In this document: positions 45,343 to 52,790 of the stretch, one piece after another
How the letters are laid out: every line of letters begins with the position of its first letter
Position numbering within the stretch: the stretch's first letter is position 1
Source of the DNA: Rhodovarius crocodyli
Lineage (GTDB): Bacteria > Pseudomonadota > Alphaproteobacteria > Acetobacterales > Acetobacteraceae
Assembly: GCF_004005855.1 (NCBI RefSeq)
Contig: NZ_SACL01000001.1
Location: 1,116,001-1,180,000 of the forward strand
Direction: 5' to 3'
Length of the DNA: 64,000 nucleotides
The notes under the pieces: model-generated
What the model was told of the DNA's origin: nothing
Seen by the model: the letters and a program-made list of their open reading frames with translations, nothing else
Database searches by the model: none
Translations under genes and position numbers: made by a program

Positions 45343-46260
45343 CTATCCTTTCAGCAACGCCACCACACTGGGCGTATCCGGGTTGCCGTCCATCAGCGCG
45401 CAGGCCTCGTTGAAGTATTCGACGAAGGCATCGGCGTGCCAGTGCCCGGCCCCGCGATTGGTCTGCACCAGCCCCCAGGGGTTGGTCGCCGCCCGCAGGC
45501 TGCCGGCGTTATAGGCGCAGGCGACCAGCGGCGGGTCGAAGCCCGTGGGCACGCGCCCGCCCATCGCCTGCCGGCGCATCAGCGCCGCACCCGCCGCGAT
45601 TGACGTCTCGGGCTTCAGCAGCGCCGCGCGGTCGATCTTCGGGTCAGCCAGAGCTTCCCGCGCCGTGCCGATCAGCGTCTGCATCAGCCCGGGCGAGACG
45701 CGCATGGGCGTGCTCTCATCGTCCAGGTATCCCGGCTCCTCCCGCACGGCATCGGCACGGCCGCCGCTCTCGGTGCAGGCGGTGGCCAGCAGCAGTTCCA
45801 CCGGCACCTGGCGGGCGGCCGCGACCCTGGACATGGCGGGGCCGTGCGTGGTCCAGCAGCGCAGCACGGTGGCGGCATTGCCGCGCGGCAGGGCGCCATC
45901 GACCTCGACGCCCTGGGCGGTCAGCCGCCAGCGGCGCGCGGCATTGCCCACGGGCGCCCCATGCAGCGCGGTCAGCGCCGGCAGATAGGGCGCCAGCATG
46001 GCCTGCCAGCCGGGTTCGCTGGTCGCGGGCGGGGCCTGCTCCATCAGCCTCGCCCAGCTGCGCGGCCCCAGGATGCCGTCGGCCAGCAAGCCGTTGGCGC
46101 GCTGGAAGGCCAGCACGGCATCCCGCGTCGCGGGGCCGAACACGCCGTCGGGTTCCAGCGCCAGCAGCCCTGCGCGGCGCAGCGCCTGCTGGGCCTGGCG
46201 CACATCCGCCCCGCGCAGCATCGGCAGCCGGAAGGACAGGGCACGATCGAGCATCATCAT
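45343..46260 (-). CDS. Peptidoglycan-binding lytic-transglycosylase-like protein
   Basis: The 305-residue protein has an N-terminal PG_binding_1 repeat (about residues 14-72, ADVRQAQQALRRAGLLALEPDGVFGPATRDAVLAFQ). A transglycosylase-like domain follows, with likely catalytic Glu164 in ACTESGG, then SPGLMQTLIGTA and AYNAGS at 249-254, the usual SLT marks. No signal peptide is evident, as in phage-type endolysins. Its ATG overlaps the upstream small protein's stop by one base. Together with a holin-like membrane protein upstream, this looks like a lysis-type module. Confidence 0.82.
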   Translation of the reverse strand: MMMLDRALSFRLPMLRGADVRQAQQALRRAGLLALEPDGVFGPATRDAVLAFQRANGLLADGILGPRSWARLMEQAPPATSEPGWQAMLAPYLPALTALHGAPVGNAARRWRLTAQGVEVDGALPRGNAATVLRCWTTHGPAMSRVAAARQVPVELLLATACTESGGRADAVREEPGYLDDESTPMRVSPGLMQTLIGTAREALADPKIDRAALLKPETSIAAGAALMRRQAMGGRVPTGFDPPLVACAYNAGSLRAATNPWGLVQTNRGAGHWHADAFVEYFNEACALMDGNPDTPSVVALLKG

Positions 46261-46709
46261 CAGCGTGATTCTCCGAGCGCCCGGGCACGGGCGATGAGGA
46301 CGGGGTTGCGGGCCACGGCGAGTGCCGCGCGGGCATGCCGCGCGGCCTCCTCGGGCCCGGAGAGCCAGCCCAGGCAGATCAGCGCCTGGGCCTGGTTGTC
46401 GGGTGGGCCGCCGGCCGCCTCGTATTCACCCGCCGCGCAATCCAGCATCGGCCGCGCGGCCAGGCCCGGGCAGGCCGCGCGCGGGGCGCGGGCGGCCATG
46501 GCCTGGGTCATGCAGGCCTCGGCGCGCCGGGCGTGCAGGCGCGGGCAGGCCGCATTGTCGGCCGGGCAGGGAGAGATCACGGGCTCGGCCGCGATCTCCG
46601 CCAGGGGCGCGCTGTTCCAGCGGTTCAGCTGGGCCAGCGGCGGGTCGATGACGGCGGCCAGCGGCGCGCAGCCCATGCAGCCCAGCAGCAGCCACAGGTG
46701 GCGGTTCAT
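46260..46709 (-). CDS. Small Cys-rich probable lipoprotein
   Basis: The 149-residue protein begins MNRHLWLLLGCMGCAPLAAVIDPP, a short hydrophobic lead with two candidate lipobox Cys residues (LLGC, then CMGC), so lipidation is likely. The remainder has several further Cys residues (PCPADNAACPRLH, AEACMTQ, ACPGL) and a helical C-terminal half (GWLSGPEEAARHARAALAVA) resembling half a TPR-like unit. It lies between the holin-like and transglycosylase-like genes with minimal spacing. The function is unknown; a spanin-like role is conceivable but unsupported. Confidence 0.6.
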   Translation of the reverse strand: MNRHLWLLLGCMGCAPLAAVIDPPLAQLNRWNSAPLAEIAAEPVISPCPADNAACPRLHARRAEACMTQAMAARAPRAACPGLAARPMLDCAAGEYEAAGGPPDNQAQALICLGWLSGPEEAARHARAALAVARNPVLIARARALGESR

Positions 46710-48100
46710 GGCGTGATCTCCTGCAGCAGCTGCACGGGGTCCTGATGCGTGTCGCGCAGGGTGCCAGTCAGCAGGGTCAGGGCCTCCATCGCCGCGCGCG
46801 CGGCCTCGGGCGCGTTGGCGGAGGTGGGGGCCAGCAGGCGGCGCACCGCCTCCGGGTCCGGCGCATCCGGGCGCAGCGCGGGGCTGGCGGTGGCAAGCCG
46901 CGCGGCCACATCGGTCACGGCGGCGTCCGTCACGTCCTGCCGCGCCTCGGTGCCCAGCAGGGCGCGGCGGAAGCGGGTCATCGCGTCCTCCACGGCGGCA
47001 GGCGAGGCGAAACGGCCCGCACCCCAGGCCGACCACAGCCGCGCCGCGCCGTCGTCGCGCAGGGCCATGTCGGTCAGCTCCGCCGCGAAGCCCGCGCTGT
47101 TGCGCTTGTCTGCCAGGGCCTGGGCCATGTCGGGCACGGCGGCCAGGCTCGCCAGCGCATCCGCGGGGGTGATGCTGCCAGGGTCGAACAAAGTGGGGTC
47201 ATGCGGCGCGTCCAGCACCTGCGCCTGCCAGCGCCGCCAGCCGGAGGCCGAGAGGTTCCACCCCAGCCCCAGCACCAGCGCGGCCCCGGCCAGCGGCCCG
47301 CCCGCGACGCCGCCCAGCACGGGCGCCGCCGCCGAGATTAGGCTGGCCAGCGGCCCGGAGGCGCCCGTCAGCGCCGTGGTGGCGGCGGTGATGGCGGAGA
47401 TGTCGCCGCCGCTCAGCGCCTGGCGTGCCTGGCGCAGCAGGTTGGTGGCACCCTGGGGGATGATGCCGCCGGGCAGGGCGCTGCCCAGCCCCTCCACCAC
47501 CAGCTCGGCCACGGCCAGGTGGCGGTTCAGCTTCCCGGTGGCGTCGCTCTCGTGCACCGGGCGCAGGGCGGCGGCCACCGCGTTCTCGGTATTGGCGGCG
47601 GCGGTGGCGCGGGTCTCGGCATGGGCGCGCTGCTCGGTGGTCAGGGCCTCGCTGACGCGGCGCTGGGCCTGGGCATCCGGCGTCTGGGTGCGGGCGCCGA
47701 AGTAATAGCCGAACACGCCGGCGATGATGCCGTTCACATAGCCCGCGATCGCGTCCGAGAGCCCGAGCGTGGCCGCGAACAGCAGCAGCGGCAGGCCCAC
47801 AACGCCCACGATCAGCGCCAGCACCGCGCGCACCGTGCCCTCGGGCAGGGCCATGGGCAGTTCGCGCATGGCCGCGATCTGCTCCGCGGTGGTGGCGGGG
47901 TTGTTCAGCATCGCGAAGCTGCGCGCGGCCAGCCACCACAGGAAGGCGGCAAAGGCCAGCCCTACAAGGAATATCAGCATAGCGGCCAGATGGGTGGCAT
48001 TCATGCCCCCCGGCCAGGCCATGGCGGCTAAAATCGCCACGATGCCTATCGTGCCGGCTATCAGTGCCGGTGAGAGAAGGCGGGGATTGTCGGGGGGCAT
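46706..48100 (-). CDS. Membrane protein with holin-like N-terminal domain
   Basis: The 464-residue protein has two membrane helices near the N terminus (LIAGTIGIVAILAAMAW; HLAAMLIFLVGLAFAAFLWWL) and two more around 80-130. These lie in EGTVRAVLALIVGVVGLPLLLF and NGIIAGVFGYYFGART, patterns I associate with phage-type holin or 3TM proteins. A long Ala-rich soluble part follows. It overlaps the lipoprotein-like gene by four bases. The ATG at 48100 (MPPDNPRLLSPAL) was chosen over an upstream one because the extra ten residues look like leader sequence. Pore or export function is inference. Confidence 0.6.
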   Translation of the reverse strand: MPPDNPRLLSPALIAGTIGIVAILAAMAWPGGMNATHLAAMLIFLVGLAFAAFLWWLAARSFAMLNNPATTAEQIAAMRELPMALPEGTVRAVLALIVGVVGLPLLLFAATLGLSDAIAGYVNGIIAGVFGYYFGARTQTPDAQAQRRVSEALTTEQRAHAETRATAAANTENAVAAALRPVHESDATGKLNRHLAVAELVVEGLGSALPGGIIPQGATNLLRQARQALSGGDISAITAATTALTGASGPLASLISAAAPVLGGVAGGPLAGAALVLGLGWNLSASGWRRWQAQVLDAPHDPTLFDPGSITPADALASLAAVPDMAQALADKRNSAGFAAELTDMALRDDGAARLWSAWGAGRFASPAAVEDAMTRFRRALLGTEARQDVTDAAVTDVAARLATASPALRPDAPDPEAVRRLLAPTSANAPEAARAAMEALTLLTGTLRDTHQDPVQLLQEITP

Positions 48101-48226
48101 GCCTGTCTCCGGGAAAGGGAACAGGCACATAATCCTATATATGCGAACAAAGCAAGAAAATTGTCTGCCCCTTGGGCGGCCCGGCCCGGCGTGCTACCCC
48201 GCAGGCGCGATCAAGGAACCTCTCTC

Positions 48227-48700
48227 ATGTCCGATCAGGCCCAGCAGCCCATGCCGCCCATCGTGGTGAACATGCAGTTCACCAAGGACCTCAGCTTCGA
48301 GGTGCCGAACGCCCCCGCCATCTACACCACCCTGCGCGAGGCCCCGCAGGTGGACCTGCGGCTGGACGTGCAGGCCCGCCCCATCCAGGAAGGCGAGAAC
48401 GTCTTTGAGGTGGCCCTCGAAATCCGCGCCGACGCCAAGGCCGGCGACCAGGTCTGCTTCATCGCCGAGCTGGTCTATTGCGGCATCTTCACCCTGAACG
48501 TGAACGAGCAGGATCTGGAGCCGGTGCTGCTGGTGGAATGCCCGCGCCTGCTGTTCCCCTTCGCCCGCAACGTGCTGGCGGATGCGACGCGCGAAGGCGG
48601 CTTCCCGCCCGTGATGCTGCAGCCGATCGACTTCGTGGCGCTGTGGCAGAACCGCCGCGGCCAGACCAGCCTGGACGGCCCCGCCGTCGGCACGGCCTGA
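48227..48700 (+). CDS. secB: Protein-export chaperone SecB
   Basis: The 157-residue protein matches SecB: VVNMQFTKDLSFEVPNAP at the N terminus, QVDLRLDVQARPIQEGENVFEVALEIRADAK, FIAELVYCGIFTLN, VLLVECPRLLFPFARNVLADATREGGFPPVMLQPIDFVALW. It holds precursor proteins unfolded and delivers them to SecA. A strong intrinsic terminator follows. It is divergent from the holin-like gene. Confidence 0.96.
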   Translation: MSDQAQQPMPPIVVNMQFTKDLSFEVPNAPAIYTTLREAPQVDLRLDVQARPIQEGENVFEVALEIRADAKAGDQVCFIAELVYCGIFTLNVNEQDLEPVLLVECPRLLFPFARNVLADATREGGFPPVMLQPIDFVALWQNRRGQTSLDGPAVGTA

Positions 48701-48705
48701 ACAGC

Positions 48706-48738
48706 AACGGGGGCCGTGCAGGCCCCCGTTTTCGTTTC
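48706..48738. terminator. Intrinsic terminator between secB and the TonB receptor gene
   Basis: A perfect 10-bp stem pairs AACGGGGGCC (48706-48715) with GGCCCCCGTT (48721-48730) around loop GTGCA, followed by a T-rich TTCGTTTC. It lies directly after the secB stop. The symmetrical structure could also end the TonB receptor transcript on the other strand, whose stop is at 48737. Confidence 0.85.
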
Positions 48739-50740
48739 AGAACCTGATCTGCGTCGCCAGGTAGAAGGTGCGCCCCTGGCCGTTGCCGGTGGTGCTCAGG
48801 AAGGGCGTGTAGCTCTCGTTCAGCAGGTTCGTGATGCGGAAGCTCACGTCCCAATTGTCCGTCACGCGATAGTTCGTGAACAGGTTGACGATGTTGTACG
48901 GCTTGCCGCCCTCGGTCGCCGTCGCCCCCGTGAAGCTGCTGTTCAGCGTGGCCACCGGCCCGGCCGAGACGTAGTTGTAGCGCGCGCCCACCGTCAGCCT
49001 TTCCCGCAGGAAGCGCATTCCCGCATCCACCGACAGCACGTGGTCCGGCATGTACTGGCTGGCGCCCAGCCCCGGCACCTGCGTCGGGATGGAGGAGCGC
49101 ATGTTGGTGTAGTTGATGCCGCCGAACACGAAGCCCGCATCGTATCCCAGCTCCACCTCGAAGCCTTGCACCTGGGTGCGGCCCGCGATGTTCGTGTACT
49201 GGAACGCGCGAGAGGCGGTGAGATAGCTCGCCGCGATATAATCCTCGACGCTCTTGATGAAGTAGTTGGCGCGCAGGCGCAGGCTGTCGCGCTCGTTCAG
49301 CAGCGCGTGGCGGCGCAGGTTCACGCCCATCTCCCAGCCCTGGGACGTCTCGGGCCGCAGGTTGGGGTTGGGCAGGTAGCTGCCGCTGGTGGTGCCGGGG
49401 TGGCTGCCGCCCAGCATGGTCTCCTGCAGCGTGGGCGAGCGCATGGACCGCCCCCAGCTGACATAGGGCTGCAGCCAGTTCGTGACGTTCACCCCCAGGG
49501 TGAATTTCGGGTTCAGGGAACCGGTGGAGGTATCGATGTTGAACGCCCCCACCCGGTCATTCGTCACGCCCGACCCGTTCAGCGTGTAATGGTCGTAGCG
49601 AAGCCCCGCCGTGAAATCGACGATGCCGTAGCTGAAGGTGTTGTTGGTGAAGATGCCGAGCTGCGAGCTGGTGCCGCTGCCGGGGTTCACGCCGCCATTG
49701 GTGCTGCGCACGTCGTCGTGGAAATACTCCACGCCGTTGGTGCTGCGCACCGCGATGCGCCCCAGGTTCCAGCGTGAGACGTTGGAGATGTCGAAGCCCA
49801 GCCCGTCATCCGTGATGTCGCGCCCGATGCCGCTGGTGCTGGTCCCGCCCGTGTAGTTCATGCGCAGCTGGTTGTAGTAGGCGTTGACCCGCAGATCGAC
49901 GAGCGGATTGCCCGGGTTGTAGCGGTAGTTGGCCGAGACGGTGCGGTTGTCGACCTGCTGGTTGTAGGAATTGGCCAGGAAGTAGTTGCTGTAGAACAGG
50001 GCCCCCAGCGACAGGCTGTGCGACCCGTGGCTGACATTGGCCCGCACCAGGCCCGAGAGCAGGTCCTGGCTGGTGCCGGCCACGATGTTGCCGTTGCCGT
50101 CATGGTACAGGTTGGAATTGCGCTTGCTGATGGCGCCCACCACCCCCGCATTCTCCAGCCGCACGCCATAGGCCATCATGTTGTTGAACAGCGCGCCGTT
50201 GGTGCCCCAGGACAGGCGCGCCAGCCCGCCATAGGTCTGGCCCGGGCGCACCACGTCATCCACGTTCAGGGTGCGGAAGTTCACGCTGCCCGCCAGCGCG
50301 CCGCCGCCCAGCCCCGTCACCTCTCCGCGCGCGATGTCGATGCCGGCCAGCAGGTTGGGGTCGACATAGGTGAAGCCCGCGGCCTCATGCCCGGTGAAGC
50401 GGAAGTTCTGCCGCACGCCGTCGATCGACATGTTCACCCGGCCCGCGCCCTCGAAGCCGCGGATGTTCACGGCCACGCCCGGCTGCTGGGCGTTCTGCCG
50501 CGTGAACACGCCGGGCGTGCCGCGCAGCACGTCGTCCAGCCTGGCGGCGCCTTCCAGGTTCAGCCGCGCGCTGTCGATGGTGGTGGTGTTCTCGGGCGGC
50601 AGCTCGCCCTCGACCTGAACGGGGCGGAGCTGGACACCGGCCCCGCTCGCGGCCTGCTGCGCCAAGGCCGGCGCGGCGAAGGCCATGGCCAGGACGGAGG
50701 CGCCGAGCATCAGGGATCGGCGGAAAGTCGTGTCGGTCAC
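48737..50740 (-). CDS. TonB-dependent heme/hemoglobin-type outer membrane receptor
   Basis: The 667-residue protein has a signal peptide (MLGASVLAMAFAAPALA), a plug domain (DDVLRGTPGVFTRQNAQQPGVAVNIRGFEGAGRVNMSIDGVRQNFRFTGHEAAGF, residues about 65-140) and a 22-strand barrel ending in the aromatic YLATQIRF. Within the barrel, GRSMRSPTLQETMLGGS followed by LPNPNLRPETSQGWEMGV corresponds to the FRAP/NPNL-type region of heme receptors. It should import heme across the outer membrane with TonB-ExbBD energy. No hemolysin or ABC heme transporter genes adjoin it. A Fur-like site lies upstream. Confidence 0.88.
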   Translation of the reverse strand: MTDTTFRRSLMLGASVLAMAFAAPALAQQAASGAGVQLRPVQVEGELPPENTTTIDSARLNLEGAARLDDVLRGTPGVFTRQNAQQPGVAVNIRGFEGAGRVNMSIDGVRQNFRFTGHEAAGFTYVDPNLLAGIDIARGEVTGLGGGALAGSVNFRTLNVDDVVRPGQTYGGLARLSWGTNGALFNNMMAYGVRLENAGVVGAISKRNSNLYHDGNGNIVAGTSQDLLSGLVRANVSHGSHSLSLGALFYSNYFLANSYNQQVDNRTVSANYRYNPGNPLVDLRVNAYYNQLRMNYTGGTSTSGIGRDITDDGLGFDISNVSRWNLGRIAVRSTNGVEYFHDDVRSTNGGVNPGSGTSSQLGIFTNNTFSYGIVDFTAGLRYDHYTLNGSGVTNDRVGAFNIDTSTGSLNPKFTLGVNVTNWLQPYVSWGRSMRSPTLQETMLGGSHPGTTSGSYLPNPNLRPETSQGWEMGVNLRRHALLNERDSLRLRANYFIKSVEDYIAASYLTASRAFQYTNIAGRTQVQGFEVELGYDAGFVFGGINYTNMRSSIPTQVPGLGASQYMPDHVLSVDAGMRFLRERLTVGARYNYVSAGPVATLNSSFTGATATEGGKPYNIVNLFTNYRVTDNWDVSFRITNLLNESYTPFLSTTGNGQGRTFYLATQIRF

Positions 50741-51064
50741 GGGTTGAACCTCAATGCGTGATTGGTGACATCACACATCAGAAGGGCAAGCATCATCGCG
50801 TTCGGAATCCAGTAAAGGAAACGAACAACCATCAGGTTGAAACTTCTGATCTGTGATCTGCCCCGAGAATTACGTAATTTTATGAATTGATTCGGTCAAC
50901 GACCGAAATTGTAACTGTGTCAGATCATTCGCCGGGTCAGACGAGGCATGGCCCCGTCGCTCCCGGCGCCGGCAATCGTGATCTAACGAGAATGAGAATC
51001 GCTTGCAATAACGCCGCAAGGCGCCGCCCCGCAAAGGCCGCGGCCCGTGGCAGGAAAGGCACAA
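50741..51064 (-). promoter_or_regulatory. Upstream region of the TonB receptor, with a Fur-like operator
   Basis: This 324-base stretch has no gene I can support. It is markedly less GC-rich than its flanks between about 50760 and 50930, as expected of a promoter. On the minus strand it holds TTGCAAGCGATTCTCATTCTCG (reverse of 50988-51010), a good match to Fur boxes of the AATGATTCTCATT type. Iron control of the downstream heme-type receptor is therefore likely. The gap between site and start (about 250 bases) is long and leaves room for a promoter closer to the gene. Confidence 0.6.
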
Positions 51065-51922
51065 TCAGGGGGCGCGCATGCGCTTCAGCACACCCGCCAG
51101 GAAGTCCTGCACCCGGTCCAGCACCTTCATCCGGTCGTGGGAAACCCCGGGCACCAGCTCCAGCCGCACCGTCACCCCGGCCGCCTCGAAGCTGGCGGCC
51201 AGGGTCTTCAGGCGCTCGGGCCGGGTGCGCCCTGCGTCGTTGGCGCCCTCCATCCAATAGGTGCCGCCGGGCTTGTGGGTGATCTCCCAGGTCTCCAGAT
51301 CCGCGTCGCCCACCAGCATCTGCACCGGCACGCGCGCCAGCGCCGCCTGGTCGAAGGGCCGGCCGAAGCGCGCCTCGATGTCGCGGATGCCCACCCACCA
51401 GTCCCGCGCCGGGTCCAGCAGCGTGACGGAGCCGGGGGAGCCGATGCTGGCCGCCCACAGCTTCTCGGGGTGCAGGATGGCGAAGCGGTGGGTGAAATGC
51501 CCGCCGCCCGAAAAGCCGAACATCGCGAAGCGCGACCAGTCCTGGCCATAGGTGGCCGCGACCTCGGCCACCATCTTCAGCACCAGCTCATCGTACCGGA
51601 TGTCGCCTTCGCGCATGTACTTGTAGCCGGACCGCGCGCCGTCCCCCAGCACGCCCACCGGGAAGACGGGGCACAGGATCGCCACCTTGTTCCATTTGCC
51701 GAAGGCGGCGAAGCCGTCCCGGAAATCCAGGAACGACGTGCGGCTGGTGCCATGGATCGCCACCAGCAGCTCCACCTTCTCGCCCTCACCCACCACGGGC
51801 GGCACATACAGGCAGTAGTGGAAGCGCGGGTCCGCCTTGCAGGAGTAGATGGCGGTCGGGCCCAGGTCATACAGGGCGCGGGCGCGGCGGGCGGCTTCGG
51901 GCGTGTCGGGCGCGTCGGTCAT
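51065..51922 (-). CDS. Alpha/beta hydrolase (esterase/PHB-depolymerase-like)
   Basis: The 285-residue protein has an esterase-type arrangement: FHYCLYVPPVVGEGEKVELLVAIHGTSRTS (oxyanion HGT), then FAMFGFSGGGHFTHRFAILHPEKLWAASIGSPGSVTLLDPA with the nucleophile elbow GFSGGG, and a C-terminal VSHDRMK His. It resembles feruloyl-esterase or depolymerase-like hydrolases. No signal peptide is seen. It lies upstream of the TonB receptor gene on the same strand but separated by the regulatory region, so they are probably separate units. Confidence 0.78.
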   Translation of the reverse strand: MTDAPDTPEAARRARALYDLGPTAIYSCKADPRFHYCLYVPPVVGEGEKVELLVAIHGTSRTSFLDFRDGFAAFGKWNKVAILCPVFPVGVLGDGARSGYKYMREGDIRYDELVLKMVAEVAATYGQDWSRFAMFGFSGGGHFTHRFAILHPEKLWAASIGSPGSVTLLDPARDWWVGIRDIEARFGRPFDQAALARVPVQMLVGDADLETWEITHKPGGTYWMEGANDAGRTRPERLKTLAASFEAAGVTVRLELVPGVSHDRMKVLDRVQDFLAGVLKRMRAP

Positions 51923-52000
51923 GGCCGGCAGCCTGTCATGCGGCCCGCCGCGCCGCCATGCCTCTTGCATCCCGCGCGCGAAAGCGGCACCAGACGCCGC

Positions 52001-52243
52001 ATGAGCGACCAGACCATTCCCGACCGCCTTTCGGTGGACCCGTCCAGCCCGCACCACAACGCCGAGCTGCTGCAGCAGGGCGTGGGCATCCGCTTCAACG
52101 GCGTCGAGAAGACCAATGTCGAGGAGTACTGCATCTCCGAAGGCTGGGTCCGCGTCAGCCTGGGCAAGACCGTGGACCGCCGCGGCAAGCCGCTGACCCA
52201 GCTGCTGAAGGGCAAGGTCGAGGCCTATATCAAGGGCGAGTGA
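52001..52243 (+). CDS. DUF3297 family protein
   Basis: This 80-residue protein closely fits the DUF3297 pattern: MSDQTIPDRLSVDPSSPHHNAELL, then GIRFNGVEKTNVEEYCISEGWVRVSLGKTVDRRGKPLTQLLKGKVEAYI. The family is small, conserved across many proteobacteria and of unknown function; it is cytoplasmic by appearance. It is divergent from the hydrolase gene and convergent with the DUF1489 gene (three bases apart). Confidence 0.88.
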   Translation: MSDQTIPDRLSVDPSSPHHNAELLQQGVGIRFNGVEKTNVEEYCISEGWVRVSLGKTVDRRGKPLTQLLKGKVEAYIKGE

Positions 52244-52246
52244 CGC

Positions 52247-52669
52247 TCAGATCAGGCACAGCGCCCTGAGTTCGCGCGCCATCTCCGGCGGCAGGGCGTC
52301 CAGCCCGTCCGCCGGGCCGGTGGCGCCCACATCGGGCGGCGCCGCGTCCGGCGCCAGATAGCGCCAGCCCTGGAAGGGCCGCATGGCCCGCCCCTGCACC
52401 GGCACCAGCACGGGGTCCAGGATCAGCCCGGCGCAGCTCGTGCCGTCGTCCCACTTGTCGTCCGTGATATCCAGCAGGCGCTGGCGCACCAGCACATGCC
52501 CCTGGATCACCCAGTACAGGCTGCCGCCGGCCAGCAATTCCTCGCGCCGCTTGGGCACCATGCGCGTCTGGTGGCGCAGCGGCGGGTCATTGACCATCCG
52601 CGCGGCCTGAAGGGCTGTCAGATGCGCGATATCGCGCACGCCGACGCACAGTTTCACCAGGTTCAGCAT
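52247..52669 (-). CDS. DUF1489 family protein
   Basis: The 140-residue protein matches DUF1489, an alphaproteobacterial family: LNLVKLCVGVRDIAHLTALQ at the N terminus, RHQTRMVPKRREELLAGGSLYWVIQGHVLVRQRLLDI and IDPVLVPVQGRAMRPFQGWRYL (here LILDPVLVPVQ). Its function is not known. It is convergent with the DUF3297 gene and divergent from the metalloprotease gene about 120 bases away. The ATG at 52669 gives MLNLVKLCVGV, the family start. Confidence 0.87.
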   Translation of the reverse strand: MLNLVKLCVGVRDIAHLTALQAARMVNDPPLRHQTRMVPKRREELLAGGSLYWVIQGHVLVRQRLLDITDDKWDDGTSCAGLILDPVLVPVQGRAMRPFQGWRYLAPDAAPPDVGATGPADGLDALPPEMARELRALCLI

Positions 52670-52790
52670 GACACCCCACAGGATGGGGTGCCGGGTGGAG
52701 TCGGGCAAGGGTGAGATCACACCCTCTCGATCATGCCGAGGACTGGGTTCCGGCAACCGGATCGCGCTCCTAAACGTTCGCCATCGGGGC

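Noticed and set aside
45343-48100. Prophage remnant
   Set aside because: Only lysis-like genes are present; there are no head, tail, integrase or repressor genes and composition is native, so it is better described as a domesticated module.
50870-51064. Small HemP-like gene upstream of the TonB receptor
   Set aside because: The only minus-strand frame there is Cys/Arg-rich and lacks the conserved HemP C-terminal LILTK-type pattern.
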